In this document: positions 1 to 7,745 of the stretch, piece after piece
Layout of the letters: the number at the start of each line of letters is the position of its first letter
Position numbering within the stretch: the stretch's first letter is position 1
Origin: Microseira wollei NIES-4236
GTDB taxonomy: Bacteria > Cyanobacteriota > Cyanobacteriia > Cyanobacteriales > Aerosakkonemataceae
NCBI RefSeq assembly: GCF_020521235.1
Contig: NZ_BLAY01000069.1
Location: 1 to 47,734 of the forward strand
Direction: 5' to 3'
DNA: 47,734 bases
Position numbers and translations under genes: made by a program
The notes under the pieces: generated by a model
The model's input: the letters and a program-made list of their open reading frames with translations, nothing else
The model's database searches: none
Told to the model about the DNA's origin: nothing

Positions 1-485
1 TCCTTTCCTTATAAACCTTGTGCTGGTTACTACTTAAGATTCGACCTATCTTAAGAGATTTATAAGGGTTACTTCGTTCCTAATTTCCGTTGTTCCTAGT
101 TTTAGGGTCTTTCTATACACCGAGTCTTTATGGATGTCTCCAGTTATGAGTTTGGAATCATCTGGCATTTTAGACTTTTGACATTTTGTCTCCAGCCAAT
201 AATCCGAGTAGGCTGGTTCCGGGTTACGATGTTTCAGACGAAAGTTCGTGTTTCTACCCATGACTATATGCTAGATGGGATTCTTAATCGGATTTTAAGT
301 TACCACCGTTTAACCCCGCTTCAACCTATAAGATTACCAGTTTTATAGATTGGGGATTAAGCTGTCACTCCAACATCAAGAGGGATGGACTTACACCATC
401 ACGGAAATTAGATTGTCAAGGTTAAACCTTGCCCTGCTTACACTTCAGCCGTTGGGCTTTCCATTTTTGCAGGAACGAATCGCAC
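1..485 (-). mobile_element. Group II intron, 5' part (domain I), truncated by window edge
   Basis: Read on the minus strand, the segment starts at 485 with GTGCG, the group II 5' consensus (GUGYG). It then follows the same path as the first ~300 nt of the intron at 10659: a GGTGTAAGTCC-type hairpin, 'GGAGTGACAGCTTA', 'TTGAAGCGGGGTTAAA', and a CATCTAGC block. The other intron reaches its reverse-transcriptase start about 606 nt in, so only the RNA 5' domain lies in the window; the protein and 3' end are off the left edge. The 5' exon is the tnpB coding sequence ending at 486, so the intron lies in sense orientation to tnpB. Identification rests on the 5' consensus plus similarity to the complete intron. 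Confidence 0.8.
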
Positions 486-575
486 CCACACCACCCGAAC
501 ACAACCAAACAACTGAGCGAGGCTCTGTCGCTGTTGGTCGGTCGGATAGAAGCGGTACTGATATCTGGCTTTCAT
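486..575 (-). pseudogene. tnpB: tnpB 5' fragment, split by a group II intron after codon 30
   Basis: From an ATG at 575 the minus strand encodes 30 residues beginning MKARYQYRFYPTDQQ and ending FGCVRVVW. This is the typical N-terminus of IS200/IS605-type TnpB, in which a Y-R-x-YP-T-xxQ segment is followed by a (G)CxRxVWN motif. The reading frame stops making sense at TGG/GTGCG, where the intron begins. If the intron splices, a full TnpB could still be made; the rest of the gene would lie beyond the left edge. The start is 62 bp from, and divergent to, the RHH gene at 638, the same layout as at 30144-31556. Confidence 0.78.
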
Positions 576-637
576 TGCTCAACTGAAATCAACTGAATTG
601 ATGATAGCATTACCGGGTAGCCATTGGATAGCCATTT
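576..637. promoter_or_regulatory. Divergent control region between RHH gene and tnpB
   Basis: These 62 bases separate the starts of two divergent genes, the tnpB at 575 (minus) and the RHH protein at 638 (plus). They contain a repeated 'TAGCCATTGGATAGCCATT' pattern (about 617-637) that could be an operator for the RHH protein. Promoter boxes are not clear by eye. That the RHH protein binds here is inference from the arrangement. Confidence 0.35.
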
Positions 638-775
638 ATGAAATATAGGTTAAGTGTTCGCGTCGATTCAGAACGGCTTGAAAAACTGAGAAGAGTTGCA
701 AAACAAAAGAAAAAGACAATGACTCAACTAATTGAAGACTGGATAGATAAACTGAAGGAAGAAAAGCCGTCCTAG
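638..775 (+). CDS. Small ribbon-helix-helix (RHH/CopG-like) DNA-binding protein
   Basis: A 45-residue protein starting MKYRLSVRVDSERLEKL. A short beta strand (YRLSVRV) followed by two helices with the 'K-TMTQLIEDWIDKL' pattern is the ribbon-helix-helix fold of CopG/Arc-type repressors. It is followed by a short hairpin (GTCCTAGAAGGAC) like the one at the edge of the IS605-type remnant near 44310, so the gene probably belongs to a TnpB element. The gene is divergent from the split tnpB at 575, as the RHH gene at 30365 is from tnpB at 30432. A role as repressor of the tnpB promoter is inferred; an antitoxin-like role is an alternative. Confidence 0.7.
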   Translation: MKYRLSVRVDSERLEKLRRVAKQKKKTMTQLIEDWIDKLKEEKPS

Positions 776-820
776 AAGGACAAAGCAAGAGACCCATTAT
801 TTCGGTGAGCGTCATATCCT

Positions 821-1684
821 ATGAAACAGCGGGCGTTGCTGTTGGTGAATCCCCATGCGAGAAGGGGAAAAGAAGCTCAAATGCAAGCAGTTCGAGAATT
901 GCAGGCATTAGAGTTTGAATTGCTCCAAGAATCTGCCGAAAACCCCCAGTATTTACCCCAAATCATCCGCCAGTATCGGCAACAGGTAGATCTGGTTATC
1001 ATTAGCAGCGGTGACGGTACGGTGAATGCAGCCATCGAAGGCTTGTTAGACACCCAGTTACCTTTAGGAATTTTGCCATCTGGAACGGCTAACAATCTGG
1101 CACGCAGCTTGAAAATTCCGCGAAGTCTACCCGCAGCTTGTAAAATAATTGCGGCCGGAAAAATCCGACCCATTGACTTAGGCTCGGTCAATGGCAAATA
1201 CTTCTTCAATGTAGCCGGATTGGGATTGAGCGCCCAAATCAATCGCCGAGTGCCAAAAGCCTGGAAGCGGCGCTTCGGAGTGCTAGCCTATGCAGCAGTG
1301 GCGCTGCAAGTCCTTTGGCAAGCTCAACCTTTTGAAGCAGAAATTCGCTGGAATAACCAGTCAACTCAAGTCAAAACCTTTCAGATTACTGTGTGTAACG
1401 GTCGCTACTACGGTAGCGGGTTGGTAGTAGCTGAAGATGCCGCAATTGATGACCAAAGACTCGATCTCTACAGCGTTAAAGCCCAGCAATGGTGGGAAAT
1501 GCTCGCCCTACTACCTGCGATTGTGCAAGGGAAAAAAGTACCGGGCGTCCTAACGCTTCAAGGTAAAGAAATTAACATCTATACTAAGGAACCCAACTTA
1601 ATCGATACCGATGGCGAATTAACCACGACTACCCCGGCTCAATTCCGGGTGATTCCGCGCGCTTTACCCGTTTTTGTCCCCTAA
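821..1684 (+). CDS. Diacylglycerol/lipid kinase family protein (YegS/BmrU/LCB5 type)
   Basis: 287 residues, matching the usual ~290 of bacterial lipid kinases. The N-terminus has the 'LLLVNPHARRGK' strand-loop that opens the DAGK catalytic domain. The nucleotide-binding motif is SSGDGTVNAAIEGLL (variant of GGDGT) near residue 63, followed by LGILPSGTANNLARSL. The C-terminal half has the beta-sandwich features of the family (FNVAGLGLSAQINRRV; 'DTDGE' near the end). It should phosphorylate diacylglycerol or a related lipid at the inner membrane; the exact substrate cannot be read from sequence. It appears monocistronic. Confidence 0.9.
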   Translation: MKQRALLLVNPHARRGKEAQMQAVRELQALEFELLQESAENPQYLPQIIRQYRQQVDLVIISSGDGTVNAAIEGLLDTQLPLGILPSGTANNLARSLKIPRSLPAACKIIAAGKIRPIDLGSVNGKYFFNVAGLGLSAQINRRVPKAWKRRFGVLAYAAVALQVLWQAQPFEAEIRWNNQSTQVKTFQITVCNGRYYGSGLVVAEDAAIDDQRLDLYSVKAQQWWEMLALLPAIVQGKKVPGVLTLQGKEINIYTKEPNLIDTDGELTTTTPAQFRVIPRALPVFVP

Positions 1685-1849
1685 ACCGATAATTTCAAAA
1701 TTTAAGCAATATGCCAAAAAAACGGGCAAATACCGGCAATAATCGCCAATTTATACCATTAGATAGATTAAACATCCCTAAAAATCAGTAGAAAAAATGG
1801 CAATTTGCGCGGAATACTAGAAATAGAGCATGGCTATGGAGGCCACCTA

Positions 1850-1987
1850 ATGACTACTTACGTTCCCTTTGAAACCGCCCTTCAAATGCTGGCAGTTGCC
1901 TATGTCGTTTCAGCTGTCGTGTTACTTGCAGCTTCCTACATCGGTTGGGCAGTCATTGAAACTTGGGAGGAAACGCGCAAATTTTGA
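1850..1987 (+). CDS. Small single-span membrane protein, unknown
   Basis: A 45-residue protein beginning MTTYVPFETALQML. The ATG at 1850 was chosen over upstream starts because GGAGG lies about 8 bases before it. Residues ~12-35 are hydrophobic (LAVAYVVSAVVLLAASYIGWAVI) and are followed by a short charged tail (ETWEETRKF), giving one membrane span. Cyanobacteria have many such tiny subunits in photosystem, cytochrome b6f and NDH-1 complexes, and this could be one, but I do not recognise it. There is no operon partner. Confidence 0.6.
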   Translation: MTTYVPFETALQMLAVAYVVSAVVLLAASYIGWAVIETWEETRKF

Positions 1988-2221
1988 CCCAAAAATTTAA
2001 TTATTTTGTTGGGATCGCTCAGTGAAACGCGATCGCCTAAATGCCTTACTATTTGTAAACGGTTGCATCTGGCATTCTGGCTCGTTTCAACTTTTCCATC
2101 TTTCAGGTTAGTTTTATGCAATTTGACGCGGTGAGAACCGCATTCGGAGACAAGGGAATTGCTCAGGTTCGCTCCCCTCATTTGAGCAATAAATAGGTCT
2201 TATATACCCTCACCTCCCAAC

Positions 2222-2246
2222 CCCCTCTCCCATCCAGGGAGAGGGG
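2222..2246. terminator. Hairpin downstream of antiporter gene
   Basis: CCCCTCTCCC-ATCCA-GGGAGAGGGG forms a 10-bp GC-rich stem just past the stop of the minus-strand antiporter gene. It resembles a dispersed cyanobacterial repeat ('CCTCTCCC...GGGAGAGG'), so it may be a repeat used as a terminator. There is no strong T-run. Confidence 0.5.
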
Positions 2247-2252
2247 TAAAGA

Positions 2253-4382
2253 TTACCCAATTGTAGGAAAGACTTTGTTTGGCAAGCGTTCGGTAGGAAT
2301 ACCCGTTAGCGCCCGCTGCGGTTCCCCTAGCATCACTAACGAGCAATTGAGTTGCTGTACCAATTGAGTTGTTAAGTCGCTAATTGCCAAACCCCCCGCA
2401 GTCCGTCGTCGTTTTGAGCGCAAGATAATTAAATCGGTAGATTGGGATGCATTTAAAATCGCTCTGACGATATCTTCGTGGGGAACAATTTGAATCTCAA
2501 AATTACTTTGGGGTGCCCATTTAGAGGCGAGTAAAGCGAGTTGGGATTCGGTCCAGGCGCGTCGGGTGGTGGTAGTGTTGCGAAGTGCGCTATCGGGCAC
2601 CGCTTCGCTAACCCATACATGCAATAACGTCACCTGCGGATTCGCCTGAGCTAAAATTTGAGCAAACCGCACCGGACGCACCGCCTCAGGGGTAAGGTTT
2701 TCAATTGGCACCAAAATGCGTTGTATCTGAGTCGGCGACTTCAGCAAGCGCGTCAGGGCAACCGGACAGTGAGACGTCCACAAAACATTATCAATAACAT
2801 TGCCAAACAAGCGAGCGCGAAAACCCGTTCTTTGACCCCATCCCATCACAATTAAACTGGCATTTTGTTCGCGACTAGCGCGACTAATTCCTTGGGCAAT
2901 ATTATCGTCAATTCGTAATAGCGGTTCTGCCTCTATACCCAATTCTCGACTCAGTTCTGTTGCCTTTGTAAGTAACGCCTCACCCCGCTGGAGTGCAACT
3001 TCCAAATGGGGTGCATCCATATGCGCGTGGGCGGTTGTAACTGATAAGGGTACAATTCGACCTTGTTCGTGTCGCGCCAACAATGCCGCCATTTCTATCA
3101 AATATCGCTGGGTTCTAGGATTATAAACTGGAACCACAACGGTAAACGAACTCGATTTTTGTTCCTCTCCCCCATCTGTCCCATTTGGATCTGGTTCTAA
3201 ATTTGTTTCCGGTACGCTCAAACCCGGTGCAACTCGACTCGTAATTAGTGGCCCAAGAGTTGCCGTTACTAACATTAAAACTATCACGCTGTTTAATAGC
3301 GCTTCACTCAGCAATCCGGCGCGATATCCTACTAACGTTGCAGCCAAAGTAGCCGCTACTTGGGGTAACGACAGCGACCACATCGTCAGCATTTCCTGCC
3401 AGTTATAGCGGTAAATAAATTTAGCAAACAAAGCGGCTAAAAATTTACTGCCAATTAAACCCACCACAACTGCTAAGGTGAGCCAAATCGATGCAATGCT
3501 TTTCACAAAAGCTGGAATATCGATCAGCAGTCCCATATCCACAAAGAAAATCGGAATAAATAGGACGCTGCCCACAAAAACCACCTTTTCTTTGACCGGC
3601 CCCTCCCCCACCGCGTCATTCACTGCCAATCCGGCTAAGAAAGCACCGACAATTTTTTCCACCCCTATTAATTGCGCGCCCAAAGCTGCTAGAAAAACCG
3701 CCATCAGCACGAATAAAAATTGATTCCCCTCATTGTCTCCAGAACGGCGGAAAAATTCTCTCCCCGCCCAATCAAAGCCAAATAAGATAATAGCCGAGTA
3801 TACAAGCAACATCCCCAATAAAGTAAATAGCTTGAATAGGGTAAAGTTACCTGCATGAATGCCGATACAAACAGCTAGTACTAATAAAGCGCCAATATCG
3901 GTAAAAATAGTAGCGCCAATCGTGACGATAACGGCTTCGTTTCCCACAACCCCTAAGCGACTGACAATCGGATATGCTAAGAGCGTGTGGGAGGCAAACA
4001 GCGAGCCAATTAAAATTGCAGCATTCCAGCCAAAATTAAATATCCGCCCCACAATTGTGCCAAATATCAAGGGAACTATAAACGTTAAGAAACCAAACCC
4101 AGCCGAACGATGTTTCGTCCGCCGGAATTGTGCCATATCGACTTCTAGTCCTGCCACAAACATCAGGTAAACTAACCCAATATCTGATAGCAGCCGCATC
4201 GTCGGTAATTTATTGTGAAGTAAATTTAACCCGTTGGGGCCAAGAATTACACCTGCTGCTAGCAAACCGACTAATCCCGGTAATCGCAGTTTCTCAAATA
4301 AAGGAGGTACGGTTAAAATCACCGCTAGCAAAATAGCGAAGGGGACAAGCGGTTCGTGGAGAACTTCTGATGCGGATTCCAT
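2253..4382 (-). CDS. CPA2-family cation:proton antiporter with C-terminal USP domains
   Basis: 709 residues. Residues ~1-400 form the Na+/H+ exchanger membrane domain of the CPA2 (KefB/NapA-like) family: about 12 hydrophobic segments with LRLPGLVGLLAAGVILGPNGL near the start, 'VEKIVGAFLAGLAVND', and the 'FFVDMGLLID' region. After a polar linker (EPDPNGTDGGEEQKSSS) come two universal-stress-protein-like domains: 'FTVVVPVYNPRTQRYLIEMAALLA...ASLIVMGWGQ' (~residues 410-545) and 'RILVPIENLTPEAVRPVRFAQILA' to 'DLIILRSKRRR' (~550-690). This antiporter-plus-USP layout is common in cyanobacteria, where nucleotide binding by USP is thought to gate transport. It probably exchanges Na+ or K+ for H+; which ion is not decidable here. 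Confidence 0.9.
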   Translation of the reverse strand: MESASEVLHEPLVPFAILLAVILTVPPLFEKLRLPGLVGLLAAGVILGPNGLNLLHNKLPTMRLLSDIGLVYLMFVAGLEVDMAQFRRTKHRSAGFGFLTFIVPLIFGTIVGRIFNFGWNAAILIGSLFASHTLLAYPIVSRLGVVGNEAVIVTIGATIFTDIGALLVLAVCIGIHAGNFTLFKLFTLLGMLLVYSAIILFGFDWAGREFFRRSGDNEGNQFLFVLMAVFLAALGAQLIGVEKIVGAFLAGLAVNDAVGEGPVKEKVVFVGSVLFIPIFFVDMGLLIDIPAFVKSIASIWLTLAVVVGLIGSKFLAALFAKFIYRYNWQEMLTMWSLSLPQVAATLAATLVGYRAGLLSEALLNSVIVLMLVTATLGPLITSRVAPGLSVPETNLEPDPNGTDGGEEQKSSSFTVVVPVYNPRTQRYLIEMAALLARHEQGRIVPLSVTTAHAHMDAPHLEVALQRGEALLTKATELSRELGIEAEPLLRIDDNIAQGISRASREQNASLIVMGWGQRTGFRARLFGNVIDNVLWTSHCPVALTRLLKSPTQIQRILVPIENLTPEAVRPVRFAQILAQANPQVTLLHVWVSEAVPDSALRNTTTTRRAWTESQLALLASKWAPQSNFEIQIVPHEDIVRAILNASQSTDLIILRSKRRRTAGGLAISDLTTQLVQQLNCSLVMLGEPQRALTGIPTERLPNKVFPTIG

Positions 4383-4595
4383 CGGTTAAAGCGAGAGTGT
4401 CGCTACTCTAAGAAAAAGGGTATAACTTAAAAAATTAAACTCGCTTACCAATTTTTATGCTATTCGTCTGCGGATAGATTTAATTCACTCTTTTTTTTTA
4501 TTTATGCTTGATAAAACATTTAATTTCCTTCTAAATACTGATAGACTTTTTGCTAAAAATATGCTATAAATTATGGTTTTTCCACCCCAGCATTG

Positions 4596-4633
4596 CCATT
4601 AGCAATTAGCAATTAGCAATTAGCAATTAGCAA
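4596..4633. repeat. Heptanucleotide tandem repeat (TTAGCAA)
   Basis: About five copies of TTAGCAA lie just beyond the 3' end of the HAS-barrel gene. They match the short tandemly repeated repetitive (STRR) class of filamentous cyanobacteria and resemble the arrays at 5656, 7082, 33508 and 38508. Confidence 0.85.
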
Positions 4634-4651
4634 AATATAGTTGCGCTCGCT

Positions 4652-5299
4652 CTAAAAATGCACCTGACTCAAAACGATCCGCAAGCGGTCATAATCATCT
4701 TTGAGCAGCGTACTCAAAGTGCGTCCTGCCTGGACTAACCAAGCGCGATCCGCCTTTCTCAGTTGATAAACTTCGCGAATCGCCGCCGCAGCAAGTGCCT
4801 CTACGGGTGCGCCCTTCACCTGCAATAAAGTTCGCAGAAAATCTAACTTTTCGCTAAATTTAACCACTTCTTCCGGTTGGCAACAGTACACCGCTTGATG
4901 CACTTGGGGAGGACGAGGCGGTAGATGTTGGTAAATAACAGGCGTTCCCTCAGCAGGTGGTTGATATCCTACAATTGAAGCGCGAAATTCGGTTTTGAGC
5001 ATGGCAAAAATTTGGGGTTGTTCTTCGCGCAGATCCTGTAACGACAACCCCAAAGCGCGTGCGCGGTGAATCGTGTCAATCGGGCAGGTGGTAGCATGGT
5101 AAACGATCGCATAAATTTGATTGCCCGACTCTTCATCCCTTGCCCTCACCAAACTGCCAAAAGGCGGCATCGTGGGAAAGCTAAGCGTATCGGGTTCTAG
5201 GCATTGGGCTAGAAATTCAGTCGTCGCAGTTTCGATCACCTCCGCGATGTGGTCGGGGTGGCGATCGGTTACAGTAAATTGTGGCAGAGGAAGGCGCAT
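4652..5299 (-). CDS. HAS-barrel domain protein, conserved in cyanobacteria
   Basis: 215 residues from MRLPLPQFTVTDRHPDH. The longer reading frame upstream (to 5353) runs into STRR repeat sequence (GGTAATGGGTAATAGG), so the start at 5299 is preferred. The N-terminal ~110 residues (FPTMPPFGSLVRARDEE...QIYAIVYHATT) look like the HAS barrel, the beta-barrel found at the N-terminus of HerA/FtsK-like ATPases and ATP synthase subunits; the C-terminal part is helical. No ATPase domain is present. In cyanobacteria this is a stand-alone conserved protein of unknown function. It lies next to ndhS on the same strand, with STRR repeats between. Confidence 0.7.
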   Translation of the reverse strand: MRLPLPQFTVTDRHPDHIAEVIETATTEFLAQCLEPDTLSFPTMPPFGSLVRARDEESGNQIYAIVYHATTCPIDTIHRARALGLSLQDLREEQPQIFAMLKTEFRASIVGYQPPAEGTPVIYQHLPPRPPQVHQAVYCCQPEEVVKFSEKLDFLRTLLQVKGAPVEALAAAAIREVYQLRKADRAWLVQAGRTLSTLLKDDYDRLRIVLSQVHF

Positions 5300-5409
5300 A
5301 AACTTTGGTAATGGGTAATAGGTAATGGCGTTCCCAGGCAGATCCGTGGTCACGAGGGTAATGGTAAATCGTCTTTTCGACCAATTACCAATTACCCATG
5401 ACCAATTAC

Positions 5410-5607
5410 CTACTTAGCTTTTTTCCGACCAGCAGTTGCATCAACCAATTCTAATTCAGAGAGTCGGAAAGTAATTAGCTTATCCCAGTTGCCCCCTTCA
5501 AAAAGTACGGCAGCTTTACCATCGCTGACTCGTTGAACTAACCCTTGGAAGCCGTAGTAAGTATCGTCGATATTTTTGACTTTCACCGCTGAACCGGGCA
5601 GAAACAT
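5410..5607 (-). CDS. ndhS: NAD(P)H-quinone oxidoreductase subunit S
   Basis: 65 residues, starting [20 protein letters not shown] and containing [20 protein letters not shown], then the core '[13 protein letters not shown]'. This is the SH3-like NdhS (Ssl0352/CRR31 type), a peripheral subunit of cyanobacterial and chloroplast NDH-1 that forms the ferredoxin-docking site for cyclic electron flow on the stromal/cytoplasmic side of the thylakoid. Full length for the family. The sequence AGAGGA lies about 9 bases before the ATG. The C-terminal tail ([10 protein letters not shown]) is basic. No other ndh genes are adjacent, which is normal for this subunit. Confidence 0.92.
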   Translation of the reverse strand: MFLPGSAVKVKNIDDTYYGFQGLVQRVSDGKAAVLFEGGNWDKLITFRLSELELVDATAGRKKAK

Positions 5608-5655
5608 GATTGATTCCTCTTGTGGTTGCTTCTATTAGCTTACAATCAGTGCTTG

Positions 5656-5822
5656 GCTAATTGCTAATCGCTAATTGCTAATTGCTAATCGCTAATCGCT
5701 AATCGCTAATTGTTTAACCACCCATTACCCATTAGCCATTAGCCATTACCCATTAGCCATGAGCCATTACCCATTAGCCATTACCCATTAGCCATTAACC
5801 ATTAGCCATTAGCCATTAGCCA
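5656..5822. repeat. STRR heptamer arrays (CTAATTG/CTAATCG and CATTAGC/CATTACC)
   Basis: Two abutting arrays fill the ndhS-rodA gap. The first is about seven units of CTAATCG/CTAATTG (5656-5712). The second is about fourteen units of ATTAGCC/ATTACCC (5720-5822). They end a few bases before the rodA stop codon. Unit drift between related heptamers suggests expansion by slippage. Confidence 0.88.
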
Positions 5823-5826
5823 AACA

Positions 5827-7074
5827 CTAATATCTCTTTCGCGGTCGATGGTTTGCCACCGATTCTATCAGACCGAGAGCCAGAAAGTTTTTCAGCAGTG
5901 CCGATCGACCGTAACTCAACCAAGGGAGGGGAATACCCGTCACGGGTGCTAAACCGATCGTCATGCCGATATTAATCGTTACCTGAAACACGATTAAGCT
6001 CAAAAAGCCAATCGCCAATAAAGAGCCAAAATCATCTTTAGCCCTCGTAGCAATCATTACCAAGCGCAGGCAAATCAGCCAAAAGACTATCAAGACAAAA
6101 ACGCAGCCAGCAAAACCCAATTCTTCGCCAATCGCTGAGAAGATAAAGTCTGTATGTTGTTCTGGGATAAAGTGCAGCTGAGTTTGAGTCCCCTGGTTCA
6201 GACCCCGTCCCCACAACTGTCCGGCACCAATGGCGATGCGGGATTGAATAATGTGATAACCACTTCCCTGTGGGTCTATTTCAGGGTTAAAAAATGAAAT
6301 TAAGCGGTTTTTTTGATAGGTTTTCAATAACCCCCAAACAATGTGTCCCAATTCCCCTGCAACTAAATTCATCACCAAAGTGCCGCCCACTCCATACAAA
6401 CGCCAAGGGAGAGTGCGCCAAGCGATGAAAACTGTAATCGCTGCCCAAGCAATCCATCCGTGGAAATAGGCGCTAAACAGAATCACCGACACCAAGGGAG
6501 AAACTAACAGCAATAACCATCCGGGGTTGGCATTAGCCCAGTAAAGCATTGAGAGGGTAATCGCGCCAAATACTAGGGATGTTCCCAAGTCGGGTTGGAT
6601 AAACACTAAAAACCAGGGTACCGCAGCGATCGCTAAAACTCTCACAACATCAGGTATTGTCTTTGCCGAATGCTTGTGCAGAATTGCCGCCAAAGTAATA
6701 ATCAACCCTAATTTGGCAAATTCTGAAGGTTGAATGTTGAATCCACCCAGGGTAATCCAACTTTGGGCACCGTTGACCGTCGTACCGATAATCAATACCA
6801 CAATCAGGGAAACGTTCGTTATCCCATAGGTGACCCAATGCCAATCTAGTAGTTTCTCGTACCGCCAGCTAGCAATCAAAAGTGCTACCGCCAAACCAAT
6901 TCCACCAATCACCCAATGCTGCCACCATTCTACGGTGCGGGTTAACTCGGTGCTGCGGATCATAATGCCGCCCAAAACAGTCAGCGCAGCGGGCAAGATC
7001 AATAGCCAGCCGTCGATTCCCTGCCAAGGCATCAACCAAGTCTTGAAGCGGGATTGGGTCTGCGATCTTAACAT
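5827..7074 (-). CDS. rodA: Rod-shape-determining peptidoglycan polymerase RodA (SEDS family)
   Basis: 415 residues with about ten membrane spans. SEDS signatures seen are 'TVNGAQSWITLGGFNIQPSEFAKL' (the W-I-x-L-G-x-x-x-x-QPSE motif), 'FIQPDLGTSLVF' with the catalytic Asp, 'QSRIAIGAGQLWGRGLNQGTQTQLHFIPEQHTDFIFSAIGEELGF', and the C-terminal 'GMTIGLAPVTGIPLPWLSYG' loop. RodA polymerises glycan strands from lipid II together with a class B PBP during side-wall growth. Length is normal for cyanobacteria. It lies downstream of mrp on the same strand, but a relic and repeats (7082-7715) now separate them. Confidence 0.95.
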   Translation of the reverse strand: MLRSQTQSRFKTWLMPWQGIDGWLLILPAALTVLGGIMIRSTELTRTVEWWQHWVIGGIGLAVALLIASWRYEKLLDWHWVTYGITNVSLIVVLIIGTTVNGAQSWITLGGFNIQPSEFAKLGLIITLAAILHKHSAKTIPDVVRVLAIAAVPWFLVFIQPDLGTSLVFGAITLSMLYWANANPGWLLLLVSPLVSVILFSAYFHGWIAWAAITVFIAWRTLPWRLYGVGGTLVMNLVAGELGHIVWGLLKTYQKNRLISFFNPEIDPQGSGYHIIQSRIAIGAGQLWGRGLNQGTQTQLHFIPEQHTDFIFSAIGEELGFAGCVFVLIVFWLICLRLVMIATRAKDDFGSLLAIGFLSLIVFQVTINIGMTIGLAPVTGIPLPWLSYGRSALLKNFLALGLIESVANHRPRKRY

Positions 7075-7081
7075 AGTGCCA

Positions 7082-7135
7082 TTTGGTCATTGGTCATTGG
7101 TCATTGGTCATTGGTCATTGGTCATTGGTCATTAG
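7082..7135. repeat. STRR array (ATTGGTC)
   Basis: Seven perfect tandem copies of the heptamer ATTGGTC, just upstream of rodA. Any promoter for rodA must lie within or beyond this array. Confidence 0.9.
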
Positions 7136-7140
7136 CAAGT

Positions 7141-7610
7141 TATATCGTGTCTGGTCGATTACCCGTAGGTGAAGTACCCCACCGCTAACGGCGGATGGGG
7201 CTTCCTGTTTCAACGGTCAATGCCAGGTTAGGGACTTCCGAAGAAGTTCGTACCGAGTACGATGATGGTCTTACTTGTCCTCTAGAGGTTTGCCCACGCG
7301 CAGCCTAACTCTCGTAGTAGATTGCTCTACTACCCAGGCAGCAACCCTGCTTTCCAAGGTTGTTGAGTTTTGTTCCCACAACGTCTCATGGATTTCTGCA
7401 ATAGCGACCAGCGGGAGACGTTCTTTCTCTGATCTCTGCTGTTTCTGCGGCAAGCATCTTACTGCTACGCAAGGAATTAGCCTGTATGTTCCAGACAGTC
7501 AGACGGGTACTCGACCAATACAATATTTACCAGAGATTGGCGCTCCCGCGCCGTCGCTATCCATCCCCACCGCTAACGGTGGATGGGGAATTGGGCGAGA
7601 TTAGTTAAAA
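7141..7610 (-). mobile_element. Relic of an IS200/IS605-type (TnpB) element, ends only
   Basis: About 470 bases without a convincing gene. Two near-identical hairpins of the form CCCCACCGCTAACGGYGGATGGGG lie at 7179-7201 and 7565-7588. On the minus strand the left one reads 'GAAGCCCCATCCGCC...GGTGGGGTACTTCAC', the form of an IS605-type right end. A 60-residue minus-strand frame (7271-7453; KERLPLVAIAEIHETLWEQN) matches nothing I recognise. The left border carries 'TATATCGTGTCTGG', one end of the ATATCATGTCCGG repeat family. I infer an element that lost its transposase and nuclease. Confidence 0.5.
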
Positions 7611-7683
7611 CCGACGCACCCGATGCAACGGACGCTCTGAGATTTTGATTTTGGGCGAGCGAGCAGATTTGATCTGACAAAGG

Positions 7684-7715
7684 ACTAATGACTGATGACT
7701 AATGACTAATGACTC
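7684..7715. repeat. STRR array (CTAATGA)
   Basis: Four copies of the heptamer CTAATGA/CTGATGA just past the mrp stop codon. Confidence 0.8.
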
Positions 7716-7745
7716 TAATCCAAGCTACTTGTCTGTGAACTTTAA

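Noticed and set aside
4596-4633. CRISPR array
   Set aside because: Units are 7 bp with no spacers. No Cas genes or repeat-spacer structure occur anywhere in the window.
4652-5353. Longer start for the HAS-barrel protein
   Set aside because: The extra 18 codons are STRR-type repeat sequence and lack a ribosome-binding site.
7271-7453. 60-codon frame (KERLPLVAIAEIHETLW) as a small gene
   Set aside because: No ribosome-binding site or recognised family, and it lies between two IS605-type end hairpins in relic DNA.
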